Notes: generated from the letters alone by a model not told the origin. DNA of 64,000 bases from Termitomyces sp. T153 (GCA_018296165.2 JACKQL020000133.1:51400-115399), one strand, 5' to 3'; counted from the stretch's first letter, positions 43,300 through 56,385 are shown. Program-made: numbers and translations.

Positions 43300-45060
43300 T
43301 GGTAATTGTCTTAATATCCTGCCACTGTCACTAGTGATTGCTTAGCAACAGAGAACCTTGCTCTGGATTCCAGTAACTCCTCTCTCACCCTCTCCAACTC
43401 CCTCTGGAATCTCTGCTCCATCTCTGCTGCCCTCTTGCCATAACTCCTCAGCAACATTGCCAACATTAGTGGTGTTGGCAAAGCCAGGTTTTCACTCAGC
43501 CACTCTAACTTGTCATTGCCCACCTGTTGTAGTGGCATGCTAGTCCAGATGCCCTGGTAATATGATTAGCAAATGTTGTCTAGCAAAAAAGAAGACTTAC
43601 CCATTGTTGAACAACTGGCTCCTTGTTGCTTTCCTTGTTGGCCTCCACCTCCATTGCCTCTTCCTCTACTTCCCCTCCACTAGCTGCTGGCTCTACCTCA
43701 GCAACTGTTGCCAAGGGAGTCTTTTCCCTCATCTCCATGTCTTCTTGCCCATCCTCTCCTTCCTTGCTAGCAATCATTCTCTGTTGCTTAGGCAAAGCAA
43801 CCCATGCTGGGCTGGCTGCATGCTTTTGGCACAAAAGCATGTTGTCATTGCTGTTGCTAATGCCCTCCTCATTGCTAGCATCCTCCTTGCTTTCCACCAC
43901 CTCTTGACTCTTCTCCTGTTGCTTGCCCTTAGCAACCCCACTGCCTCCCACCACTATCCCATCTTGTGATGTTAGCAGATTCAAGCTCAAGTGCTTGATC
44001 TGGATGGGTTCCTTCCATGCTGCTAACTCCCTCTGCCTCTCCACAAAACTACTGGCCTGTTGTACCAAGGCTGCCTGTGCCACTATCCTCTTGATGAATT
44101 TGCTGCCAGTACTTCTTGACAACTTAGCACTATAAGAACACCCTTTCCCTGTGCTATTGCAGTGATAGCATGGCTAGGCCCCAGTAGGGTACCAGCACCC
44201 CTCTGAGTTGTTCTCAGACTAACAGTTGTTGCACTGTTGAAATTTGTTAGTGATTGTGCTAACAATGATTGCTAAGAACTTATGGCTCCCTGCCTCTCTT
44301 TGAAAGCTTGCCTCTCCTCAGGCAGCACTGTCAACTTGCCCTTTGCCTTCTCTAGCACAACTCCTGCTCATATACCAGTATCTACCACCATTTAGGCCTT
44401 TTGCCAATGAAGAAGGTTTGCCAAGTGCTTGTTGGTAAAAGAATCCTTGGTCAGTTCCTATAACAATGTAAGCAACAACTGCCAAGAATTAGCAACAGAC
44501 TACAACTTACCTTAAATTCTTCCTCCTTTCTGGCCTTGCCCTTGCCCTTACCTTTATCTTTTGGGATTGTTGCCACTCTTGGCAACATTACCAACCCCTT
44601 AGCAATGCCACCAGCCACATGCTGGGGAGTGGAGGGCCCAGCCTCTCCAATGTCCCCTTGATATGTGCTAACATCTCCCCCATGGCCCTTGCTACACTCC
44701 ACCCCCATTGTAATTGCCAGCTCACATGGCAGGTGCTGAAAGAAGAATTGATCATTGGGAGTTAAATCACCAAAGAGCAAAAGTTACCTTAGCAGAGTTA
44801 CTGGCCTTAGCAACATTGCCAGCACTTACTGTCATCCCAGCTGCCAAATCTTCCAACAAGGACTCAGAACTCCAATGATGGAGGAACTGGAGCCTAGTGA
44901 AAATGTTAATACTATTGCTAAGAAGGAAAAGAAAATAACTCACAAAATGCCTATCAAACTTTCTAATCCAGTCTTCTCCCCTATACTTCTCATATAGCTG
45001 CCAACACTCCTTGTCAACAACTGCTAACTCAGCCCACTCCATCCCACTACTCACTGTCTC
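43300..45060 (-). pseudogene. Gag-like protein remnant, coiled coil, minus strand
   Basis: Frames on the minus strand from 45054 (MSSGMEWAELAVVDKECWQL) and 44122-43580 (FVERQRELAAWKEPIQIKHL, then highly acidic EVEEEAMEVEANKESNKEP) and 43538-43311 (MEQRFQRELERVREELLESR, a clear coiled coil). This acidic plus coiled-coil layout is typical of non-catalytic proteins carried by agaric elements; the function is unknown. There are possible introns (AG/GT near 44700 and 44480). I name it by analogy only. Confidence 0.4.
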
Positions 45061-45072
45061 AAACCAGCAAAG

Positions 45073-45348
45073 CTAAATTTTGAAGATGGCAGTGACTGCC
45101 AAGCAAGGGTTTGTTGCTAATGAATCATGTGCAATGGACAAAAGGCAGTTGACCCAGTCAAGGAAAGCTTGGGCCATAGCACACTTCTCCAGTTGGAAGG
45201 CAAGATCAGACAACATGGCAATAAGATTTAGATTGTGGAAGAGGGTTGAGAAATAAGAAGATGGAAGGAAGAGTTGATGAAGTCCAGCTGAATTGCTAGT
45301 CACTTTTATTCTTACCACTCTAGGCACATGGACCATGCAAGCAATCAT
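45073..45348 (-). other. Unassigned minus-strand ORF
   Basis: A 91-codon frame on the minus strand with hydrophobic and leucine-rich stretches (FLDWVNCLLSIAHDSLATNP). No recognisable domain. It follows the coiled-coil remnant upstream on the same strand and may be part of it. Confidence 0.25.
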
Positions 45349-45398
45349 GGGACTTTGGGTTGACTGAGGGCAGTCAAGATTTCAGCATAGGGGAGGAT

Positions 45399-45860
45399 GA
45401 TAAGACCCACTTGTTGCTGAGTGCCATTTTTGGCATTTCTGATTGGAAAGCAGCTAACTATATTGAACATGACCAAACACAAGTCACAACACTCAGTACA
45501 TGAGGTCTAACCCCAAGGTCTGGAACAATGTAGCCTTTGCACAGGATTTTAGCAACTATGAGATTGGTAGATCACAAGCCACATCATGCAGAGTCTGGAC
45601 TTTGGATCTAGAACAACAAGGGTGAGACTTTTCTTAGCAACAACTGCTAGTGACATTTCCTGGCAACAACACCACCTTCTCTTCAAAAAGGGATATATTA
45701 ACAGTCATGCAATTTCTGACTTATTATTTTTCTTGTCAAGCTTACAAACATACTTGAATAGTGTCTATACTTCAGGTATTGACATTGGAAATGCTCTTGC
45801 AATTGACAATTTTTACACATCATATCAACATTGCATACTTTTACTTGGTTAAGAATTGGC
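45399..45860 (+). repeat. Repeat family B, copy 1
   Basis: Colinear with 57442-57895: GATAAGACCCA..TTGTTGCTG, then GTCTGGAA(C/T), AGGATTTTAG, TTTGGATCTAGAA, and TTAGCAACAA(C/T)TGCTAG. Both copies preserve a decayed frame reading VWN(N/D)(V/I)A.A..FS at the same place, so it was once coding. Unclassified. Confidence 0.6.
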
Positions 45861-46089
45861 TGACATAATTGTTGATGGCCACCAGCATGGTGGCCTGTCA
45901 ACTTCTAGGACTAAGTCAAGTTAAGTTAGACCTTCTAGCCAACTGCACAGGGCACCACATGCCCTGCAGCTCCAGATATCTGTCAAGGGCTGCCAGGTCC
46001 TTGCAGGTTGCAAGGGACTTTCAAGTGGTGTTCCCAAGACTCCAGCAAACCTCAAACTCAAGGTTCTTACCATCCTAACAATGATCTAC

Positions 46090-48150
46090 TAGGTCATCAA
46101 CAAACCATTCCTAATTGTCTGGAGTGCCAAAGTTGTAAGGCTCTGGTGTTGCTCTGTTGGGGAATAAGGCATTGTTGCTGGCCTTATACAGGTGCAGCAG
46201 CAGCACATGGAACTTAGGATGTATCCTTTGTTCCTGGAGTGCCATAGGCAACTCCAATACATAGTTGGAGGTCTCACTATAGGCCTCCAAAATCCTATAT
46301 GGCCCAACCCACTTAGGGCAGAGTTTCCTTGCTCTGCCTTTAGATAGGTTGAGATTTTTTGTTGAAAGATACACCAATGCACCTTTCTCTAGTTTGGAGT
46401 CAGCCCTGCAATGTGAATTGGCCAGATGCATCTGAAAAATGCATGCCTCTATAATTGTGTTATGTGCCACTGCCAAATTCTCTAGAGCTTGGCAGGCAAA
46501 CTGCTGGATTTCTTTTGGAATCGCAGTATCTGCCCAAATCTCCCATATCATAGACAGCATGTACTCACCATGCAACTCAAACAGTGCAAACCACATCATT
46601 TCAGAAATACTCATGTTTATTGTGAACTCCATTAAGTCTATCTGACTTAATCAGTCTTTTTGGTCTGGTTGTACCACTGTATGCAGGATCTGACCAACAT
46701 TCCAATTGGCATGTTCAGTCTGACCATCAGTCTGCAGGTGAGACAATGTAAACATCAGGAGCTTTGCTCCTAACAACTTATGTAGTTTATGCCACCATTT
46801 TGATGTGAACTTGGAGTCTCAATCACTGACAACTGAGCTTGGGAGGCCATGTAGCCTCCCAACCTTGCACATGTAAGTCCAGAACAGCTGCAAAGCTGTC
46901 ATGGTAGTGTGCACCAGGATAAAGTGCACCATGCTTGTCATCCAACATATAACTACCCACAGGTAGTTATACCCTTTTGATTTAGAGAACAGATCTATAA
47001 AGTCCATCCCTATTGAATCCCAGGGTCTAACTGGCACATGCAAGGAATGTACCTTTCCTAAAGGGAGCTGATTGCACCCTTTTGCCTGCTGGCATAGCTG
47101 ACACATGGTACAGAACATATGTGCATCTGCAACCACTATCGGCCACCAATATCAACAATGAATGTACTCCATTGTTTTCTGGGTGCCAAAATGCCCCATT
47201 ACATTGTGTGCTTGCTCAAGCACACTGGTTACCAACTCTTAATCATGAGGTATACAAAGTACCTTATAGCCCAAGATGTTGGTAGTCCAAATTAACTTAT
47301 CCTGGAGGCAGAAGGAATTATAGTCCTTCAGTTGAGTCATGATTTCAGCAAAGAGCTTGTCTTTGCCATACAGGGATCAGATACAATGGAGGAATTTCCT
47401 GTCTGTCCTATCTTGGGGCTGAGGAGACTGGGCCATCTCTAGGATGGCTTCTCCCAGAGACATATTGCTCTTGTCCCCCTCAATATCAGACCCATGTTGA
47501 GCTTGGGCTGAATCTCCCTTACCATCATTACTGGTGACTAGTATGTGTGCTTCCTCATCACAAATTTTGTGATGATTATGCAGTTGCCTGCATCCATGGC
47601 TAGGTCCATCATATAGAGCACATATCTGATCCAGCTATGCTTACAGCTCCTGTACATGCATAGGGAGCAGATCATCCCCCTCTGGGTTGATACAAGCATC
47701 TGCATGAACATAGTCATAGACATGGTGCATGTCTCTAGGAGAGTCACTCTCAAAGTAGCAGGATAAACAGTCCACTACCTTATTGAGCTCTCCTTTTATA
47801 TATGTGATGTCAAAATTAAATTTTGACATATAATCTGTCCACTGTCATTGACATGGTGACAAGTTCTGTTGAGTTTTGAAGAACTCAAGCACTTTATGGT
47901 CCATTATCACATGGATCTTGTACCCTAGAAGCTTATCCTCCCACTTGAAGAGGGCTTCTAGGATTGCCTGAAGTTCAAGTTTATGCATGGCATAATTTTG
48001 CTGTGCATTAATGAACTTTTTGGACATGAATCCTGCTGGCTGACATTTCTGCTAGCTTGGACCTTGTCCATACATTGCTCCAATGCCTGTCTTTGAGGTG
48101 TTGCAGATGAGCCAGATAGGATTCTTGTGTTGAGGATCAATTGGATGTAT
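46090..48150 (-). pseudogene. Ty3/gypsy pol remnant: RNase H and integrase
   Basis: On the minus strand from 48150: RNase H pieces (SKKFINAQQNYAMHKLELQA at about 48024, then YKIHVIMDHKVLEFFKTQ, then FDITYIKGELNKVVDCLS near 47815). Then the integrase zinc CxxC (FCTMCQLCQQAKG at about 47110) and the core (GMDFIDLFSKSKGYNYLWVV at about 47005). A separate frame at 46632-46111 gives the C-terminal part with LCPKWVGPYRILEAYSETSN and HPKFHVLLLHLYKAS, the family's GPY/F-type module. RT is absent. Stops and frame changes are frequent. A further fragment of this same family lies at 53533. Confidence 0.85.
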
Positions 48151-48159
48151 TACTGGAGT

Positions 48160-48900
48160 TTCAGCACAGATTGTCCTGATAACCAGAGTAGTCTTAGTTG
48201 ACTCTGAAAGTTGGATTTGAGGGTTGGGTGATGGGGCACCAGTCCTGGAATCTTGAATCATTGTTGAGAAGGGGGGCATGTCAGAGCAGGGATTGGTTCG
48301 GCCAAAGGCAGGGCTTTTGTCAAAGAGTTGAAGTTCTGGGGACTGGTTAAGGGCGTTGCATAGAAGGTCAAACTGGTTGTTGGCAAAGGGTTGAAGTTTT
48401 TTGCTGTTGACACAGGTGGAGAGGAGACCATTGGAGAGTTGTTGAGTTGGACATTGGTGACATGTGGACTTTGAATGGAGCTCTAAGAGGGGTCCAGGGA
48501 ATGTCAGTATTGTCTTTTGGACCCTTGGGGAAAGGTGAAGCATTCAGGGGGGCTAGTCCAGAGTTGGATGATTATTCTGTCTAGGATGGAGGGTGGGGTT
48601 GGGCCAGTATGTTCAGGAGTTGGTGGAGCCAGGAGAAGCCAGGAGTGAGAGGGCAGAGGTGTGTGGTTAGGTGGCTGGTAGTTGGAGGTCTTGTTGTTGT
48701 CTGTTAGCAAGGAAAATAGTTTGCTCTCATGCAGCAAGTGATTATCTCTGGTGGGGGTTGTATTGCTATTAGAGAACTTGGGAGTGGTGGTGGTGAGATG
48801 CTGGAGGAGTTGTTGAGCAATCAATTGATCATTGCCAGGGGTTTGCTAGTGAAATTATTGGTGTTGTCATGGTTGATCTTAGTAGGAGCAGAGCTGGCAG
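48160..48900 (-). pseudogene. Decayed protease-region fragment of a gypsy element
   Basis: Minus-strand frames show LTPGFSWLHQLL near 48640 and short pieces resembling the LG..WL and following part of the protease-RT junction in the element at 36.8 kb. It joins the RNase H fragment at about 48150 without RT between them, so a deletion or recombination joined two elements. Confidence 0.4.
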
Positions 48901-49149
48901 AGGAGGGGAGAGAGGTGGGTGTCCAGGGAAAAAACCATTGTAGGAGATGTGACTAGGGCAGAAGAGACATTGGTGTCTAATCCACATCATCCACAACTTA
49001 ATGTGCCTTTGCAATCAGGGCAGGACAGGGCAAGGCATAGTAGGTTTCAGGTACTAGCCAACCATAGACATTGGCTAGATTTCTGGCAGAAGTATATGCA
49101 GGGTTAATTGCAGACATTGAGAACAGAGTAAAGTTGAGTCTTGATATTA

Positions 49150-50337
49150 TGTGAGGTTCTGCTGATCATGTGGGCTCAGCTTAACTGTGCAAGTCCTTAC
49201 TAGGTGGATGCAACATCCTGCACTTATAACCTGGTGTTCTGGAGAGGTCTGGACTTCAGATACTTGCAAGGGTAAGCTAGGAGAAATGGTCCAAGCAGGT
49301 CTGAAATGATCTGTGAGAGTCTAAGATAAGGTATAAAGAAGAGTTGGGTTTGAGAAAGACTCAGGTACAAGTTCAGAAGCAAGTATGGGCTATGTGGGGC
49401 AAGCAGAGGTCATGCAAGCAATGGGAGTGGGACTGGAGGGTTGATGGGGGATCAATCAATGTTTTATGGGCTCCAGAGTTGATCATAGAACAAGTCCAGA
49501 GTTAGATAAGATTGTATGGACTTGTGTAGGCATGAATGAAAATGTGAATGGAAGTTGAAACAGAGTTAGAGTCAAAGAAACTCAGGCACATTTGAAAGGA
49601 AATACAGTTAGATGAGACAAGATGGAGTCAATGTGAGATTGAGACAAGAATGAAAATAGATTGAGATGGAGACACAAGACAATAACAAGACAATATATGG
49701 AAATAGAGACAATACAAGACTGGGAGACTGAGATAAGACAAAATGTAACAAGAAACACAAGACACAAGGAAACAATCAACAGCACATAGGTAATATCAAG
49801 ACTAGAGTAAGAGATATTACTCTACAACTTATATACCAGCTACTGGAACTCCTCTGGGAATAGCAGGTCTGATGGCAGGGCTTGTCAGGGCTGCATAGAG
49901 TCAATAGATGTCAGTTATGATTGATTGGTGGGCCACAGTAATATACTGATGGGATCAGATGGGAACATGGGCTGCCCCAGGATCATCATGATGTTCCAGA
50001 CTGGGTTGGGTAAGCCATGGTGACAGGTCAGTGACATATGTCAGGATCAGTAATGGCATTGAGGGGGGTTCCAGGAGCTCAAAAGAGGAAGAGGAAGTGT
50101 TGGGGCCTGCAGGGAAGGCCATTGGGGTTTGCTAGAAAGGCTATTGGGGTTTGCCAGGAAGGCTATTGGGGTTTGCCAAAAAGGCCATTGGAGTTTGCCA
50201 GAGAAGCATCAGAGTTAGCTGGGGTGGGCACCATGGGCAAACAAAGGTTAGGTCAGGCCAAGGAGGTGTAGGGGGAAGCTCTGAGGAAGTGGGGTGGCTT
50301 AAGGAGAGGTTTGGAGGTCTGGGGACAGGTCATGACA
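49150..50337 (-). repeat. LTR family 1, minus orientation, diverged
   Basis: Starts TGTGAGGTTCTGCTGATC and ends GGACAGGTCATGACA (1188 bp). The order of blocks agrees with family 1 in reverse. A purine tract on the minus strand (GGGAGGGAGGGAT, at 50338-50350) follows directly to the right, so it is a 3' LTR whose internal region is lost, apart from some 60 bp. Confidence 0.75.
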
Positions 50338-50399
50338 ATCCCTCCCTCCCTAGCATTCCCTCATAGAGAGGCCCTCTACAAGGATGTTCAAGGTGTTGG

Positions 50400-52931
50400 G
50401 TGAGAACCTCAGAAGGAAGAGGTATGCAAAGGAAATCCACCAGTGCTCTAAACCCAGAGTCTCCAGACAAAACTATTGAGGTAGGTGATAGGATCTATGC
50501 TACAACCCTTTGCCTGCCTTCTACAGTGGCAGAGATCCCGGCCAGTCAGACCACTTCTCAATATCTGGCTGAGGCATTTGCAGCAAACTCCCAGCCCAAG
50601 CCTTTTTGTAGCACAGTTCCTGATCACCTACATGATTTTTAGGACATATTCTCCAAGGCATCCTTTGATTCACTTCCAGAGCATAACTTGTGAGATCATG
50701 CAATCAAGCTGATAATAGATGCAGAATCCTCCAGCTGCAAAGTCTATTTGCTTGTGCCCCATGAGCAGGATGAGCTGGATGCATCTCTACAGGAGAATCT
50801 TAGCTCTGAACAGATATGATCCTCCAAGTCCCCAATGGCCTCTCCAGTCTTTTTCAATAAGAAGGATGGGTCTCTTCATCTGGTTCAGGACTATCAAGTC
50901 TTGAATGTAATAACAGTAAAGAATTGCTATCCCTTACCACTCATCTCTGAACTTGTCAACAACCTTTGAGGTGCATGCTATTTCATCAAGTTGGATGTCC
51001 ATTGGGGCTACAACAATGTGCACATCAAAGAAGGAGATGAATGGAAGGCAGTGTTCCAAACAAATTGCAAACTCTTTGAACCTTTAGTAATATTCTTTGG
51101 TCTCACCAATAGCCCAGCCACTTTCCAGACTATGATGAACAACATTTTCCATGATCTGATTGCCAAAGGTGTTGTTTATGTGTGTATCTTGACAATATCC
51201 TCATCTACATCAAAACCTTGAAGGAGCATTGCTGGTTCATGCACATTGTCTTGGAATGCCTCCACCAACACTAGCTTTATTCAAAGCCTGAGAAGTTTGA
51301 GTTTGAGCAAACTAAGGTTGAGTACCTAAGCTTGATCATCTTGCATGGAATGGCTAAGATGGATCCCATTAAAGTGGCAGGTGTTTTGTTATTTGTGCTT
51401 TAGAAGGAATTGTGGTCCAAGAGGATAAGGCAAACATTCTCAGAGACATTCAAAGAAGAAGCCAAGAGAGTGCACAAGAGGACATGGTCACCCAGGTTGC
51501 ACAGGCCTTGCAAGCTTGACAAGCAAGTAGAGTCAAGTCTGTGCATGCAGATGAGTAAGGTCTTTAGAATGGGCTTCTGACCTTCTGAGGATGCATCTAC
51601 ATGCCTAATATTCCAGAACTCTGCCAATGCATTATAGAGCAACACCACAACTCTCAGGTAGTTGGACATTCTGGAAGGTAGAAAACACTAGAGCTAGTAT
51701 CCCAGAACTACTGGTGGCCTCAGATATCCTGGTATGTAGGCACCTACACTAGCACCTGTGATCTCTGTCTCCACACCAAGCCTCAATACCAGGCACTCAT
51801 GGGTCAGCTCCACCCTCTCCCCATCCCAGCTGCTTGCTGGAGTGTTGTATTGGTGAATTTCATTGTAGAACTCCTGGATGCTCATGAGTATGATGCTGTG
51901 ATGGTAGTGGTGGACTTCTATGGTAAACAGGCCAACTTCATCCCTACTCATACAACATGCTCTGCCTTGGAAGCTGATAGCCTGTATTGGAAGAATATCT
52001 GGAAGCTCCATGGCCTATCAGATGTGTATGTCTCCAACTGAGGCCCCCAGTTTGTGGCAAAGTTCACTCAGAAACTGTACCACCTGTTGGGAGTAAAGCT
52101 CCATACTACCACAGCCTATTACCCTCAGTCTGATGGGCAGACAGAACATGTTAACCAGGAACTGGAACTGTATCTCTGCCTATTTTGTAATGAGAGGCAG
52201 GATAACTGGGATGAGCTTCTGCCAGATGCTAAGTTCCAGTACAACAACCATGTTCACTCTTCTATACAGATGACTCCATTCTTCCTGGACACTGGCAAGC
52301 ACCCCCACATGTGATTTGAACCTTGGCACACCCCTCTGAGAACAACTCCATTAACAAATTTGTAGACAGGATGAAGAATGTGTAGGAAGCAAAGGCCACA
52401 TTGGTAAAGGCCAAGAATGACATGGCACAGTACTATGACCACTGTCAGACACCAGCCCCCATTTGCAAGCCTAGAGACTGTGTGTACTTGGATAGCTTGG
52501 ACATTAACACAACAAGGCCATCACAAAAGCTGTCACATTGTTACCTTGGTTCCTTTATGATGGAGAAGAAGGTAGGGCCTTTAGCATACCAACTTAAGCT
52601 CCTGGCAGGTCTATGCCAATCACATCCAGTCTTCAATGTTGTCAAGCTGTTCCCAGCCCCAGAAGATCAAACCCCTGGCCTAAGGCACCCCCACCACTGA
52701 TCCTACTTAATGATGAGGAAGAATATGAGGTTGAGGAAATTCTAAATAGCAGGATATTCTGGGGGAAGTTACAGTTTAAGGTGAAATACATATGTGCACT
52801 AGTCCTGGTTCAGGACTTTTACTGGAGGCACTCCAGTGCAGCAAAGGCAATGTGAGGCATTTACCCCATCTCAGTGGCTAACCAGGCAATCTGCAACTTT
52901 TTCTACCCAGTATGTCAAGATGCTGCATGCT
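50400..52931 (+). pseudogene. Ty3/gypsy pol with RNase H deleted; chromodomain
   Basis: On the plus strand: a pre-RT acidic part, then RT ([20 protein letters not shown] at about 50833, KLDVHWGYNNVHIKEGDEWK at about 50981, FFGLTNSPATFQTMMNNIFH at about 51094). The catalytic box is YLDN at 51185-51196, with a local frameshift. RT runs to about 51390, then most of RNase H is missing. The integrase zinc domain (CIIEQHHNSQVVGHSGR at 51632; CDLCLHTK at 51757) follows, and the core at 51799-52314 (PQSDGQTEHVNQELELYLCL). A GPY/F part and a chromodomain start (EEEYEVEEILNSRIFWGKLQ at 52710) complete it. Many stops. Confidence 0.9.
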
Positions 52932-53528
52932 AGAGGAGGAGTGATGTTAGGGGATGTCTCATTCCCTCTCTGCCCCATTCTCCCCCCTTATGGTTTTCCT
53001 TGATTTTCCTTTGCTTTTCCTATCTGCTAGTCCCAGTTTCAGCCCTCAGGCTGCACCTGTTCTCTATTCATAATTCAGACAAATGTTGCCCTTCCACACT
53101 GACTCTTAACAGACCCTTGGATTGTTTCCTTTATTCTGAGCCTGCTGCTCATTGTGGACCTCCCATATTTGGGTCACAGATACTTCCAACCAAGGGCTAT
53201 TGTTTACTTATATTGACATGGGGTCATGTGCCATGGACCCAGAGATCAAGGCCATTTACAATGGATTTACAGGATTGGGTTAGCAGATGACTAATCAACT
53301 CATTGACCAGTCACATGACTTTTTGTCATATGTAGTGTTGTGCCCCACAAGTCCAAAAACTTAGAGTGTAGCATTTGGCCTAGGGAGTTCCTCAGACTTG
53401 TTCTCTTAGGATCTCTTTTTGCCAGGTGTGTAGTTATACTTGTGGACACTGTACAGTACTGAATAGACTTTGGATGTTCCTTTGCCAGTTGTGTGATTGA
53501 GTCACAGCCTCCAAAGGTTGCCCTTACA
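52932..53528 (+). repeat. PPT and 3' LTR of family C
   Basis: AGAGGAGGAGTGA (52932-52944) precedes TGTTAGGGGATGTCTC (52945), and the LTR ends TTGCCCTTACA at 53528 (584 bp). This is the copy that ties family-C LTRs to a gypsy pol. It is longer than the solo copies (340 and 369 bp), so those have internal deletions or this one an insertion. Confidence 0.8.
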
Positions 53529-53820
53529 GTTGCCAATGCCACTCCAGGAACAAAGAATACATCCTAAGTTCCATTTGTTGCTGCTGCAACCATATAAGAC
53601 TAGCAACAATGACTAACAGTGGTGCTAGGAGATGTGGCCCCACCAGGTTACACTGTGGCAATGCAGCAGTTGCCAATATGGAGATGCCATGTGTCTCCAC
53701 AGCATAGCAGAGTGGGAAGAGGATGTGAAGGACTCAGAGCTCACCCACTAATGAATTTTGGTTACCCTGTGGCCCCACAGGCTATATAGTTGCAGGAGTT
53801 CCAACAATAAATAGTACTAC
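53529..53820 (+). pseudogene. Gypsy integrase C-terminal fragment and unassigned flank
   Basis: The first ~75 bp (PMPLQEQRIHPKFHLLLLQP) matches the integrase C-terminus at 46190-46265 in the opposite orientation. The rest, to 53820, contains no recognisable coding sequence. Confidence 0.6.
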
Positions 53821-53864
53821 AGTTTCCTGTGGCCTCAGCACCAGTGGCTGGACCCAGCTGAGCA

Positions 53865-56384
53865 ATGGGTATGGCAGGTCAACAACAACCTGCCACAATT
53901 TCCTCACAAATAGGGATTTTAGTCCCTGCACTACCACTAGCAGAGGCAATAAAAGTGTACAATGATGAAGCAGCATTGATTATAGTGCTGATGGAGTTGT
54001 TGGCCCCTCTGCAGCAGTCATACTCACCTCTGCCTACTGCAGTGCATCCATTGAATGCACCATTTCTGTCTTCAAGCACATTAGAGCACCTAGCAGTTGC
54101 CCCTACAAATAAAGGAAAAAGGAGGGCAACTGCAATGTTGCCATCTGCACTGGCAAAGAAGGGTGAGAAGGGTGAGACCTCCTTGTTGACTGCCTAGAAG
54201 ATGGTTAAGCAATGCTTCTCCACCAAAGAGAAGTGCAAGGGCAAAGCAAAAGAGCCCCCACCCTCTATGGTTCCAGATGAGCAAATCACTCACCTCCTCC
54301 ATTGCCTACACAATGCTGGAGTACCAGGGGATGTCAGAGCTGACATCCTCAAGAACCCTGTAGTGCATATTGTCCAAAATCATAGGGATAAGGCCTGATT
54401 AGACCTCTTCTAGTTAGCATTGGAGAAGAGAAAGCATGTTGCATCCCCTGCTCAGCTTCCAGAGGCAAAGAAGGCTCACACTGAGCCTTTTGTATTTGTC
54501 AAGGAATCCTCAACTCAGAGAGCACCCCTGGTGCTTTATAATAATCAACTACCTGCTAGTGAGGACCAGCTTATGGATATGCACCCAGACTTTTGAGCAC
54601 CTCAGGCCACAGCAGGACCCTCAACACCAGCACCTGCTAAGGCTGGCTTGGTGAAACTAGCTACATCAACAGCACTGGCAGACAACCCTGTAGTTGTTGC
54701 CACCCTGGTGGCCTTTCTGGCAAATGTGCTGCACAGTACAGGGAAGGGAACAATCAAGGTCCTCAAGCCAAGGACCAATACCATCCCTGCTACCCTATCT
54801 CAAGAGCACATTTCTATGGTGCATCAGAATTGTTGTTACAAAGAGTTCTTTGTCATGCAAGTGCAAGCTTCTTGAGCTGCAGCTGGCATAGTGGCTGCCT
54901 CAGACTCAGGAAGCAATGATGATAATATTGCTATGTCTAAGAGGCAACTATTGGAGAGTGACTCCAATGATGACAATGCAGCACATTGTCACAAGAAGCA
55001 CAGCACTCATGCCCAGCAGCTGTTAGCTATAGATACTGAGAGGCCCAAGATGGACCTCAAGCAATTGAATCATACAGTGCCTGGCCACTTTCCAGATGGC
55101 TGTGGAAACTATTCTGGTGCAAGGGCTTTTTGGGCACTGCAATAACTTTAGGAGGATCTTGCATCCCAACTCTTATTAGTCTCCAACAACCAATGCAGTC
55201 TTTGTTGGCAATGAGGTAGTCTTCTCCCATTCAACTGAGATGGCAGGGATATTGCATATCTTTCTGTGTTATAGACAATTATACAGATAGGCTCCTTGAG
55301 AGATGTCCATGAACCCAGAGTAGCTAAGGTTGATCTTGCAGGTAATTCATAAGCAATGTGCTTATATTACCATAAGAGAGTGGGTACATGCCATTCTCCT
55401 CCTTCAGAAGTTCCATCAAATTTCCTTCTTTACAACCCCAGACTGGAGGGATTGCATCATGTCCCAAGTCATGGAGCTGACTCCTGAAGAGTTAGAAACT
55501 CCTCTGAAGGGGGACCATCATTGGCAATCAGTCCCCTTGCCTTCTAGATTGTCAGCCATGCTTGCCTGTACAGATAACAACATCTGGGGAGTGGGACTTA
55601 ATCCAGTCCTAATCAGCCATCACTTTGACATTGATGCAATGCACCTTGCACTATGGTTACCCAGGTTTTTAGAATCTGTATTCAGGTGTGGCCATCAATG
55701 TATCACTGCACATAGACTAACTATTTGTCTTTGGTTATGTTCTTGGTCAGAGCAAGTGCCCAACCACACTGCATACACAAACAGCCCATATGAGGTTGTT
55801 TACTACAGTCACAGCTCAACCCCAGCTCTATTGAGACACAATGGAGGACTACCATCAGAAAGTAGGGGAGTTCAATCTGTTCACTTCCTACATGTTCTTC
55901 CTGCATAGGCTGCATTTTCTGCCTATGCAAATCAATAACATCAGTTAAACAGAAGTTATTTGTCACCTCTTGTCAATCACATTCTGGCCACATGGGTGAA
56001 CCATATATATACTTTTGGCATATGCATTTTGGATCACCACTGGTCCAGGAGCATGTTGCATGCCTGACCTGTTCACATGGGTTGACAATGAACATTATTG
56101 TTGACTTGGGTGGATAGGTGTACTCCCACCTTAGCCAAATATGCTGGGCAGTACACCCCCACTGCTAACAATCAGAAGCACTTGGGAGTGCTCCTCCAAA
56201 TCCATGAGAGCCATGGTCAATTCTCACTGCATGCAGCTGAATGGCTGTGCTATGGGGAGTCAGCCATCTTCACTCACCTCCTGCAACATCCTGCAAAGGT
56301 AGTGAATGCTGCCTTAGCAGAAGTGAAGGAGCCATTTTCTATTGATCCTCCACCAAGTGCAGCTTTAACTGAGGCCATACTTTA

Positions 56385-56385
<1 letters not shown>
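53865..56385 (+). pseudogene. Unknown ORF of the X2 element
   Basis: Broken into at least seven frames by stops and indels (stop at 54195, 54396 and others). Conserved against X1: SSQIGILVP, IDTERPKMDLKQLNHTVP, YITIREWVHAILLLQKFHQ and MELTPEELETPL. These are the least decayed parts and the best query for finding the family. No catalytic motif of pol, helicase or transposase is visible. Confidence 0.6.
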
